Below, piece after piece: positions 1-13,000 of a DNA stretch of 64,000 bases. Source of the DNA: Latrodectus hesperus (Eukaryota; Arthropoda; Arachnida; Araneae; Theridiidae); assembly GCA_037975125.1 (NCBI GenBank), contig CM075862.1, positions 12,589,125 to 12,653,124 on the forward strand. The letters are read 5' to 3'. Each line of letters starts with the position of its first letter. Position 1 is the stretch's first letter. The notes beneath the pieces are model-generated. The model was not told the DNA's origin. It saw only the letters and a list, made by a program, of their open reading frames with translations, and did no database searches. The translations under genes and the position numbers were made by a program.

Positions 1-763
1 AAGGCATTTTACATATTATTTTAATAGAGCATTAAAATCACTAACATTAACAACATTTTTACAATTATTTATATTCATACAAATTATTAGCTAATAATTT
101 CTTATATATTTTGTGAGAAATGTTTCAAATTTAATGAAATACTTATTGCACCTTAACAATAGATAAATTAGTGAATTATTTGATGAATCTAACATAATTA
201 TAAAGAGGTCCATCAATGTCAAAGTAAAAAATGACTTCCTTCACAAATAAAGTTTAAAATACAAATAATATTAAAATATATGCTAGATAAATTTTTTCAA
301 CAATATAGGAAATACCAACATCTACTAAAAATAGCTTCTTTGTAAATCTTAAAGTAAACTGAATTAGAATTTATTTTGGGGCTTTCCAGAGCAAAAATTC
401 TGAAGAGAAATATTAACAAATATTGGAGCAGTTGGCAACTCTGAATAAGTAACATAAATAACACATTAAGTTTCATTTAAAAAAGAAAAAACAACAATTT
501 TTCATACTAAATACTTAGTAAAAGACATGTTATATTCAACAGTAATTAAAATTTTGACAATTTTTAATACAGTGGAATATAACTAGAAAAAACTAAAAAT
601 ATTCTCTCTTTATATCTAATAATATTTATTATTATATCACTAGATAGAAAAAAATTATAATTGACTATAATTAGATCAAAATAGTATAAGCAGCAATAAA
701 AGTAAAATACTTAAACAATCAAAACTTAGATTACAAATAGTTACTAAATATTTATATGATAAT
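1..763. other. AT-rich DNA, presumed intron 11 of fray
   Basis: No exon of the CCT/PF2 domain could be read here on the minus strand. The sequence is AT-rich without clear repeats. It most likely belongs to the intron that follows exon 11. Confidence 0.5.
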
Positions 764-841
764 TTACAAATAAACCTTAACATTTGATTGTTTAATTTTG
801 TGCTCATTACCAATACAAAAACAGAGAATTTCCTCTCTTAC
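764..841 (-). other. possible read-through end of exon 11 (alternative C-terminus)
   Basis: Beyond the donor GTAAGAG the frame continues for 25 codons (VREEILCFCIGNEHKIK and more) and ends at TAA 764-766. If this intron were retained, the protein would stop before the CCT/PF2 domain. Nothing in these residues resembles that domain, so intron sequence is the simpler reading. Confidence 0.35.
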
Positions 842-1015
842 TAATGCACCAATCATATCAGGAACCGCTGTTTGGCCTTTAGGGGGCGTGCTTTCATTGG
901 AAGTGGGAGGAGTATCTAAAGGAAGACTAACTGGCTGATTTGTCACATTGTGTTGCTGTTCTGATATTTTGTCAGCATTAGGAATAGATTCTTGGGGTTT
1001 TCTAGATGGTGAACT
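842..1015 (-). CDS. fray: fray exon 11 (linker), probable 3' splice boundary at 842
   Basis: The acceptor is CTCTTTTTCAG|AGT. The exon runs 58 codons in frame to a good donor TTA|GTAAGAG at 841-836. It is rich in Ser, Pro, Thr, Gln and Asn ([16 protein letters not shown], then [17 protein letters not shown]), as expected for the poorly conserved linker before the CCT domain. If the donor is not used, the frame stays open for 25 more codons to a stop at 764-766. Confidence 0.75.
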
Positions 1016-4000
1016 CTGAAAAAGAGAAAATTACAATGTCATCACACCTAAGGTTTAAAGGCATGAACACAAAAACATAAGATGAGTAATATACATACTG
1101 TTGAATCTGTATTTTTCTCATCTTCTTCATCAGAGGACCAAACCCAATCACCAGCTTCTGTGCGATGAAGACGACCACTTGTACCAGGAGCTCTTTTTGC
1201 ATTTTTTAGCTTAAATATTAAAAACATTTAGTGCCATATAAATATCATTCTCAACATATAAAAAATACTAAATGAGTACAAATATTATCATAAATATTTG
1301 TGTTGTTGAAAAAAAATCAAATTTTTAAATACCACTTTTGCCAACAGAGCTACCACTAGTAATATTATTTATGACTGCAGAGTACTAAAATTGGATGATT
1401 TAAAATAAAAATATATGACATAAACAAAAGAAAGTAATCTTCATATGAATAATTTTAATTTTCAATGCATTTTCATACATTTTTTGAGGTTGGGTTTTTA
1501 TTCAAAAGTCACTTTCTCAACACAAAAGCTAATTAGACAAGGATCTATAATATAAAGTAGATGTCAAATTAAAATAATCATCAATATCTAAGGTAGATAT
1601 CAAACACATGAAATATTGATCTAAAGACCAGAATACAAACTATTTGGCAACAGTATTTCTGAGAAGATATGTTTATATTGTTTATTTCTTAATTGTCTTT
1701 CCGGACTTGCCAGTACAGTTGAAAGGTCTCATATATTCTGGGGGCGGCAAGGTTTTCCCTTTGCCCTAAACCGGCAAGAACAAGCACCCCCTCCACACAT
1801 CTTGGACTGGACTGGGAGGATATCTACAACAGTCCACTTCTTGTATCAGATTTCATTAATGTCAACATTTTCATTGATCTGGTCTGACTTTGTCAGAGCA
1901 AAAGGGAGATTAAAAACAACAACACACTTCTTACTTGTATGTAATCGACTTTTTCAAAGTACAAATTATGAATTGAAATATAATTTTATATAATTATAAT
2001 CCAGCTATCAAATTTCATAAAATTTTCAACATATTTATATTACAATACTTTTTTATCTTCTACAACAAAAATTATAAGTCATCATGGCATAAAGCATTCA
2101 AAAATTTTTGGACCCAATATTATATTAAAGGCTTAAAAATTCCCCTGAACAAGAAATTATGAACATATGTAATGCAACTGAAAGCAAATTAAAAGTACAT
2201 TAGCAAAATAGTGCTTACTTATGCTCTGTTCTCTACTACTTTATATCTGTCTAATTCAATTTTATTATCACAATTAAGAAATTTAAAATTAGTCAATTAA
2301 TTTTTTATTTACCTAATTAAATCAATATTTTTTTTATTCAATTTGGTGAATAAAAAATAGAGATATTTTATTTTATAGCTTTTCTATATCGAATATTCAG
2401 AAATAACCCACTATTTGTAAATAATGCATAACAAATTCCCAGTTTTATAATTCAAAATTACTTTATTAATAAAACTGTTTATGCCACAGGAATGTCAAAC
2501 TAACAATTTAAAACTAATTTATAATAAATGATGACTTAGTCCATGTATCCATAATGTGATGGATTTAGCAGCTTTAAGATTTGGATTGTAAATTTATGCA
2601 TTGCCATTTTAAGATCCACAATTCTTTTGATTATGAAATGCTCATATAGGCTGATGGTTATGAATTGCTCACCTAGATCGTTGGCGACATTTTTGAAAAT
2701 CGCACCAAATGCATTACGTATACAGATTTGACTTACAGTATTTTACAATTTACAAATACATTATCTACATTTGTCAAGGATGATTCTTGATTAATATTAT
2801 TCATTCTCTTGATTTTATTATTTTACAAAAACCATAAGGAAATAGTATCAAGTTCTACATTTTAAGAGTCATTTTGATGTATGATAGAATTTTACATTTC
2901 AAAATAAAAGGCAGAAACAATATTTACTTTTTGTGCTCGTATTTCTAGACTAGGGGCACATGAAACTAGCATTTGAATCAGATATTTGCGATCCTATAAG
3001 AATTAGTAGAAATTATGAATACAATATATTGAAATCATTAGTCACATAAACTAGTATCTCAAGTGTTTAAAATAACTAAGATTTTATTTTTTATTTACCT
3101 TTGCCTTTTTAAAGAAAGGGTGTTTAAGGAGTTCAGATGCAGAAGGCCTAAAAAATTCAAATATTAAATAGTAAAATTAAACATGTGCATAAATACTAGA
3201 AATAGATCAACAAAATTTCATTTTATAGACTGATAAGAAAACATAGAACCAGAATTTTAAATGGCAAATTATTGCTAAATTAGCGATTCTTTATGTAAGT
3301 GAAAATTTAAACCCATAATAATCATATAAAATAAATCCTTTTAAGAGTTCAAATTTATTGGCAGTTAATATCATAATTTTAGAATAGTCAATAATACATA
3401 TTTTGAACAAAAAATATACATTTTTTAATAGTCAAATTCTAAAATTTTTTAATAACAAAATCAAGTTTTCTTTTGTTAAAATCGCATGAAAATTCTAAAA
3501 AATAATATCACATTGAAAAGATGATCATAAAAATGTAAATATTTATCAAAATCATTTCAAAGAAAAAGACCTCTAATTTGAAAGGCAACAGTACTCACCT
3601 CATGGCTTTTGTGATTTCTCATTCAGTAGTTTAAATGTTTGAATTATGATCGAGTTTTAGTTCCATATTCATTTTAACATAATTTAAATTCACATTTACT
3701 GTTAAAAATAATCTTTGCTTGCTAAATAAATTTTTATTCATTAAAAACATAGCCCAACATTATTAACACTAATCAGATTGGAATGATGTCAAAAAGAAGC
3801 AGGAGTTACTCTTTGAGCAGTTTTTTAAACTGTTCAACACATCTAGCAGGTGCCTTTTATTTATAAACATTTCTGTAAATTTATAATTATTTACAAAAAA
3901 TTAATATAACAAATTCTTAGTTTAAAAAAAAATTTTCAGCGTAAATAAACGTAACAAATGCTCATAATATATTACTGCACTGCACACAATAGCAAGTTGA

Positions 4001-7000
4001 AGCTCTAGACTGAACATTGCATTCAATTTATGCGCAGATTAAAATCAAACAATTGCACGTATTTTAATAATTGCCTACCTTTTGGAAGGATCTTTCTGCA
4101 GACAATCAGAAATCATCTTCCTAATGGTTTTACCGTAGTTCTTATATTGATCTTTATCTTCAGCAACAGTATCTATAGTGGGTGGATCATTCTGAAGAGT
4201 CAGCATTAGAACCTAAACAGGAACAGCTTTGTAAAATTCCAGTCCCTAAATAACACCAGTCAAAAATCCCAACATCAGAATAGTTTTCTACATTTTAATT
4301 TTGAATCCAGCTACATGAGCTTCGAACAATACAAATGCGTATCTTTTACTGTTTATTTAATATGCGCACAAAAATCAAGTAAACAATTTGAGTGTTTTTG
4401 TTATGAGGAAATGAGTTTTTTTTATTTGGTTTCAGAATTATTAATTCCAAAAGTAAATGTATTAGAAAATTAAAGACACAGAAAGGAAGAACTACATTAA
4501 CATAAGTAAAATTACAACATTAACTTTCAATATAAATTTCGTTCACCACGTTCAGTTAAGATTGTAAAATAATAAAATAACAATTACCTTCATAGGAGGA
4601 TATTTATGATATGGTGCAGTTCCAGTTACCAACTCTATAGCAGTTATGCCAAAACTCCAAATATCAGCCTTAAAATCATACCCTGTTACTTGTTCCATCA
4701 CTTCAGGTGCCATCCAACAGGGTGTACCAACAAAGGTGTGCCGCGATTTCTGACGAGAAAGATCCCCTCCTGTTGCTAGCCATGAGCTTACACCAAAATC
4801 TGAAAAATGTTGAAGGTAATGAGATATTTGCACAACATTATAAAATGGATATTTTGATTTGAATTAACATTTGCATTTGTTTTAGAAAAGTTTCATTTGA
4901 TGTGAAAATATTTGTTTCACAATAATTATAAATATAAGATGTTCAACAATGGACAGAAAATCCCACAACAAAGTAAAGATAAAATAGAAAATTAAGAGAA
5001 AAGCAGTTTTAAAATATTTTGATAACCTTTACACACAAATACTGAGATTAATAGAAATACTTTGGCATGGCTAATGTAATGGAATAAGTTTTATGTCTGC
5101 AGAATACTTAACATAAACACAGTGTTTTATTGAATGATGGCTGTAAGGAGTATTTAATAACAGTGAGTTCAGAAAACCTAGATTTTATGAACAGATTTGA
5201 GCTGTGAAAATGTCACCTGCAATTTGAACAGTTCCATCATCGCCAAGCAAAATATTTCCAGCTTTTATATCCCTAAGGAAATAAAACGCTCTTTTAATTT
5301 TGAAAATATAAAACAAAAGGTAACAAATTCCTTTTAAATAACATCCTATTAGAGTAAAATATATTGAACAATCTGATAATAGTACATCAAGATGACAAAA
5401 ATTAAGACATTTAACATACCGATGAATTTGGCCATTATTGTGAAAATATTCTAATCCCTTAAGAACTTCTCTCAAAACAGTGGCAACAGTAGCTTCATCA
5501 AAAACTCCATGTCTGCAGTCTTCCATCTTCATTTTATGTTTGATAATATCTAATAAAGAACCTAAATGAAAACATAAAAAATTTTTATAATTAAATGAAA
5601 AACTGAACAATGCTAAATTAATGCACAATATGTATTTTTTATTCATCTTTTCTAACTACAAAAGTATTGTAATTCTTAATATAAAAAAACCACTTAGAAA
5701 TAAATTATGTGTAAAATTTCTTTATTTGATTTGATATATTTACAAGCTTGGTTAGGTTTGTGTATTGCTGAGTCATTTTTTGCATGAAAACTAATTAAAT
5801 AGGAATATACTGTATATCGTTGATTCCAAAGAACTACAGATATTCAAAAATGAGGTAGCAACAGAACTCATGAGTTGCTGAACCAAAAGACAAAGGGTTA
5901 ACAATAGTTAATCAGTTCAACAATTATTTCACAATGAACATTTTAGAGTGTACCCTTGTCTGCCTTTTAAAAAAAAGACATTTTTCCCCACTACTTTTAC
6001 ATTTTAAAGCCCCTAATGTAAAAAAAAATATCAAATTAGTATCATAATTTGTACTTAATAAATTTCAAATACATTTTTGCTAGTTTAAAATTTATGTATT
6101 AATAATTTTCAACTTGCTGAAATGTTTTAGAAAATCTTCACCTTAAAGTCACGATTATTCTCTTCACAATTATTATCTTATTTCTTTTTATAAATCTATA
6201 AAACAATCCTTGATATTTATAAAGCTTCAATAAAACTGGCGTTTAATATGAATTTCAGAAAAGAATTTAAAAAGTTACAAATTTAACAGCTATTAACACA
6301 TTGTAATAAAGATATCCTGTAAATTTTAATTTCTGAAGCATTGGTTAGGTTTGCTTTTTAATCATTCTTACTTAATTTCTTAAACATAGATTGCAATTAA
6401 AAACATATTTTAAGATAAAGTCAAAAACTTCCTTTAAATGTTCTTATTTTTCGGATTTTATCTTGTTTTAGTAAATTATTTAAAAATATAAGTATGAAAT
6501 AAATAAAAAAAGGAATACAATATCAAATATTCAAAAAAATGATAAAATGCAAATTAATAATTACCTCCAGATAAGAGCTTAATGACAAGCCATAATTCTT
6601 CTTTGACAACAAAGGAAGTAAAATAACTAACAACATTTTCATGGTTGCAGGCACTCATTGCTTGAATTTCTTTCTAATTAAAAAATATGGAATTTATAAT
6701 TAATAATCAATATTAAATTTTAATGTTATACTTATCATTTTAACAAAATTTATGTTATACTCTTTTAAAATTACATTATCCTAATTAAGTAATTTTTAAT
6801 TCTAAAATATAAAATAAACTTTTTTTTATTGAACTCTAAATACACAAACCTACATTCCACTGTAGCTTAATAAATATAAAAGAACAATTATTTAAAAAAA
6901 TAATTTTAAAAATTGAAAGATTGAAATTTAATACATTTTTTAGTAATCATTAATAAATAGAGAATATTTCCTATTCATTTTCCTCAATCGTTTCTTAATT

Positions 7001-10000
7001 GATTTCCCATGAATGTTAGACTCTGATATTTTGATTCTATCTCATTCAATTAATACTATCAATTAAAAATGGATGAGTATTTTAATAAATTTTATCATGA
7101 TATTTTAGTATTCCATTATTTTTACAAACTTATATTTAAATAAATAGCTTTTAGAGTAAATACTTCCAGAAAATTTTAAAAAAAATTTCAGCTTATACAG
7201 AAAAGCATTAAAATTTGTTTTGCATAGATTTCACAATTTTTATACTCATTGCTCTTGGTTTGATTAACTGACAAATTACTTATATAATGAGATTAAACAG
7301 ATTCTCAATATGAATAAAATTGTTATTTTGAATTATTTTTTGATATGGGTTGAAAAAATTCACACAATTTAAATTAGAAACAATATAAATGACTAAATCC
7401 TATGAATCAGTAGGGATGTCAAATGCACCAAACTTGTAGATTCCGGAGCCATAATAGATTCTTGTGATTTTCTGATGTAACCCGATGTGTGTATGAACGA
7501 AATTTGTTCAGAATTTTAGCAACCTTTGAAACTTTTGCTTTGTGCTTCCCTTTCATTTAGGATTAAAAGTTAAGCATTTGTGTATGTGTGTGTGAAGTTA
7601 TATTGTTTTGAAAGTACATCAAATTGAAATATTTGAATTTCAGTATTTGTATATAATAAAAAATATGGACAGTAAATTAAATTTATATATTTAAAATTTT
7701 TCTGCATGTCATGCTTAGATGAGTACTTTCAGTTTGTGTCATTCGATTAAAATTGCTGTTGTACGTAATAATTTATTAAGTGTTGTGCTGAAATATTTAA
7801 CTTATGTATTTAGGTTTACTGTGAATACTAATGTTTTTTATTAGATACTCGTACAAATATGAATGTTTTTTCTTTTTGTTTGTTTTATTGATTTAGCTTT
7901 ATTGTCTGGTTGTCTCTCATATTTTAATCCATTTAATCCAATATTTTTTAAAAGTTTGCATCATGGCCCATTAAATTAAACCCAAGTTTCCAGAAAAATG
8001 TATGCTTATTTCATTGATTTAGCTTTATTGGCTGGTTCCTGTCTGCCTAGGTTACATTTATACTAATGTTTTAAAAGGTGAGGGCTACTGCCAAATTAGT
8101 TAAAAATTTGTGTTTATGCATTGATTTGGATTTATAGTGCAATTGTAAACACTTGCTTGGTAGTTATATATATTCTTTTGATTAAATGAAGAAAAACTGT
8201 CATAAAAGTTAATTATGTACATTTTATTGGCCAAGTAGGAATACTAGTATTGACTTTCATAGTTAATTTCTATTTGCATAGTTTTGTAATATATAATCTT
8301 CGAAAATTTTGTTAAATTAGTTTTTGTTATTACTTTTATAATATTTTTGTTGCAAGTAATTATAACAAATAGTGCAAGAATGTAATTTTCAAATTTTGAG
8401 TTTAAATGCAATTGGGAGTCTGAAAATTAGATATTGCGCAATTTAAGATTGCAAAATAACCGCTGGCATGAAAATTGGAAATCACATCAAACCTGTACTG
8501 ACTTATAGGATTTTATCATATGTTTTGACGTAAGGGTTTTGTTATAGATTAATTTTGTTAGCTTATGAAACAAAATCACATTAAGTACTCTTAAATGATT
8601 AATCACCATATAAAACAAGTTAGGAGAAAAATGTAATAATGGAATCTGAGAATACATCAATCAAATTGGATCTAATTTTTCTGAGGAATTTGTATGAAAA
8701 TATTATATTATAAATTCTTTCAGAAATGGAGTTTAATTTACTATGATTAAATTATAACATGGGTGTAAATTAGGTCTCTCAATAAAAAGAGTTTCACAAA
8801 ACTAAACTAGTGCTTGTAAAATCAAATAAAAAGAAAATTCTACATCTGTTAACAAAAATTTTTTAAAAAGAAAACTTACTAATAGTTCATCCATATTCGT
8901 GTTCCATTTCTCCAAATTGATACGCTTTATTGCACATTTTTCTTTTCGTGGTTTACAAAAAGCACTATGGACAATGGCAGTTGCCCCAACACCTATGAAA
9001 AATATGACAAGTAATCTAAAACCATAGTATTTCTGAATAATAAAATATTTGAAAAATAATGAAGTTTAACAAAAAAAAATTATCATGAACAATTACGCGC
9101 AGCAATATAAATATGTCTCAAAACAGTTAAATATTAACTGCTGACAAAAGAACCAAAACCATAACTACAAACTTTTACAAATGGGAATTCGAATCAATGA
9201 GAAAAAATACACAATATTTCTATTTTAATTTGAATGCTGAACATTTCAAATCATAGTTAACATTCTCAAATATTTAAATGTTAAAAGAGAAGAAAAATTC
9301 CATAAATTATTGAATTGGACTAAAAGAAAAATGTAATATATCAATTCTTCTTGTTTTACATTTTCCAGGATCTCATTAAATAAAGAAATATTAAAAGATA
9401 GTGAAAATATGACATTGTACAATAAAACTATCTTTATTTCGAAATATCTATTTTATTGAGACATACATTATACAAATTGATTATAGATATAAAATAACAG
9501 TAAAAGACTTGGGAACTGCAAGTTTGGTACAATTTTCAATTTTTGCACTAAGCGCTGCACAGTTATCTCACCAACCTAAATTATGCCACTATGTGGAATA
9601 TCTGATCACCAAATACAGATCACACTTAAACTTCAACTCAACTTTGCAATCGCGTGTTATTTTAACTTCCAAATATTAAAATTTTGAATATTTCATTATA
9701 ATTACTTATTATAGAAGTATTAAAATGCTAATTACTAGAAACTAATTACACAAATATTACATAATAAAAACAAGTATTAACTAAGTATCACGGAAGTCTA
9801 CAAAAGTTAACATTTGCCTAATAAAACGAAATCTCTAATGTAAACAAAGAATATTCTTTATTAAAACTCGTATTTTAACTAACCAAGCAGGAGCACCCTT
9901 CTTAAAAAAAAACTTCAGTGTAGTGCTATCTACTAGTGACAACTGGAGAATAAAGCCAAATTTCTAATGTAAATATAAATTGCATTTTGTAAAATTTAAA

Positions 10001-13000
10001 ATTGGTAAAATTTTACCGAACGGTCACCCTTGGCGAAATTTTCAAAAAGTCGCCAAGGCCGTATGACAAAAATCCGATCGGAAAATGGCTGAAATAGTGA
10101 CAAATATTTCATACATTGTTGGTATCTATCAATATGCTCAACTAATTTAACAAAATTAACAAAAAACGCAAATTTATAGATTTCAAACATCAATGGTAAA
10201 ATAATAAAGTTGATATGTTAAATTATTCATAAAATTTTTTGATTAAATTTTATATTAATGAATTTAAATCGGTAAATATTCATAAGAAATTCACTTCATG
10301 AAGACCATTTAATGTATTATTAATTTTGATTTCCTCCACACTTATTCTGCAAGATAATAGCTGAAAAAAAGCAACGCACAGCAGACAACCTGTTTAAATA
10401 AAATCTCGGCAACAATATTTTGTTTACCGCAAATTTTGTTTATTTTACTCTAGTCCAAAGAATTTTAGTTGCGAAGAAAGGTTAGAAACTTGTCTCGCGA
10501 GGCAAGCTGAGCATCCCGCGAGAATCGCATCAGACAAAAATAAAACAGTCCGAAAGTTCATCAAATTTGGCTTTAAAAAAATGCTAAGGGTGACCGTACA
10601 GTAAAACTGATCCTTAAAATTTAAATTTTAAATAACCATGCAGTGGCAACCACTTTTAAAGATTTCAGTATGGCACAATTTAACACTTAAGTGAGACAAA
10701 TTTTTATAAAAACTAGAGCTCGTAATTAATTAACATTATCACTCTGAATATATACACATAAAATATTTCATACAGCAACTGTTTTAATAAAAAACAAAAT
10801 AACTACCCTAATCATTGGCTTACAAGTCACCACAATTGGTCAGAGAATAAACGGTTTTTATTGCATCAAACAAATCTTCTACAATGATTTCTTTGCTATA
10901 CATACTCTGGGAAGTATGAATCAAATTGACCAGGCACATGATTAGCACCCCGCAGAGATCTTTAATGGTCGATATACAAAAATTTTAAATACAACTTGAA
11001 AATAATCCCAAACAATTTACATTTTAAAAAATCGGAATAATTTCAAAAACTATATTATCCAAAAATCCCAAACAATACTTCAAAAATTCCCAACTCTCTT
11101 TGTTCAAAAAATTCAAATTCTAATAACCAGAACATTAACTTATCAAATTTTAAAATTGTAAACAAATAAAATTACTAATTAAATGCTTCAAGGGTTGCAC
11201 ACAAAATAAATGCATTTCACACAATTATCTAACATTATAAAACAAAAATCACATCATGCAAACATATTTCAAGCTGTTAAATTCGCTTGGCAAATTTTAT
11301 CCATTGCACAGTTCCCTGGTCTTAGGCGAAAACAACAATTTTGTAAAATTCATAAAAGTTGACTGGACCAGTCACAATTTCAAGACATTAGAAATAGAAT
11401 GCCACCACCTATTTAAATGTCAATAAAGCATATTTGATGACAAAAAGGTCACAATTTGGTTTTGTTTACTATTATGCCATTATTTAAATACATAGGCATA
11501 ATTTTGTACACATTTATATTTTGAACCACTTTGTACAAATGACAATTCTAACGAGATAATTCAATTCAGAGTTGACAGTTCAGACAAATATATTTTTTAA
11601 GTGAAATTCATTATAAAACTATAAATGAAAAAAAATTAAAAAATACTATCAATTAAAATTACGCCAGATTGATTTATGTCTATACAAAAAGTTTGAAACT
11701 GATTGGGTGCATAGAATAAATTAATGCTGATGCAATGAAGGAGATAATTTTAAATAAAAACAATATCAGGCATGTTAATAAGATTTCAAACTAACATCAA
11801 TTAGGCCAAATAGATACCTAAATAGTTTCTAAGTAAAATAAACAGCAAATTATCACTGGAGAATAATCGGAACAAATGCATTTATTTGAAACATCAATTA
11901 AAATATTGTATCTGTAATTAAATACAAAAGAAATTTAAGAAATAATACAGGTATCACTTTTTTATTTCTCAAAATTAGATTTTCTAACTCAAAAAGCAAT
12001 TTTGCACTCTATGGATCGCAAAAGAAACTTCAAATTATATGCTTGTGATTCATAAATAAAATATAATAAGAAGTTTACACCATGGCAAAGTAATATTATA
12101 AGATTTACAGAGAGGAAGCATGTATAAATAAGAAATCTGATAAAATCGGAAGACTTATACTCTAGTGACAGGCAATTAAAATTTGTGGATGTTCAATACC
12201 AATTTAAAAAACAAAGATAACCATTTTTTCTAAACATCTGGGGCATTAGTTATTTTACCTTTTTCATAAGCTATAAAGGGCAAAACTTATGGAAATATAC
12301 AGTGGGGGATTCAGTGAGCATGTGACCCTAAAATTGTGTCACATAATTTAAAAACAGAGACCAATAAGAAGACCCCTAGAACTGATCTATCAACCATAAA
12401 TATTATTTCACTTGAAGAACACTGCAACTACAACCTACAACCTAATCTATGTACCCTAGCCACCTTTAGTAAGAAAACAGATCTTTGTTAAGTCGGGATT
12501 TGAATTTGTTACATTCAAATTGAACTAACCAAACAAGGCTTCTGATATTACGATTAAGTGAAATGTTTTTGCTAGAATGATTAGAACTTTGTTGTAAAGA
12601 TAAGAACACTTAATTAATTGAGTATATGTTAAAGACTGCATGATGTGAAGAAAAAAGTTAAAGAGTTGGAAAGCAAGCAATTTTTATAAGAAAAAACAAT
12701 TATTTCTTATAAAAATTACTTATCAATGGGACTAATCAGCATGGAAAATTATTGTGCCGATTGTGCAAGTAGTAAGTCAATAACTACCACTGATTTATTA
12801 CTTACACAGTTATTAACATTCAAATAATCTCTCATACTGTTTAAACTTCTTGACATTTGGAGTAATGAATTTTTTTTCTTTATTTTAAATCTATCATTAT
12901 CAATTATCCCATGAAGTTCAGGAAATATTTGCATTATAATTTCTAATACAAATGGTAGATGAAGCAACACAGCTGAGTGATCCTGTAGATAGGCAATACT

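Larger units (their letters stand above)
4213..6564 (-). other. fray introns 3-6
   Basis: Introns 6 (4213-4587), 5 (4800-5216), 4 (5273-5419) and 3 (5562-6564) separate exons 7 to 3. All are AT-rich. No mobile element or further exon was recognised in them. Confidence 0.8.
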
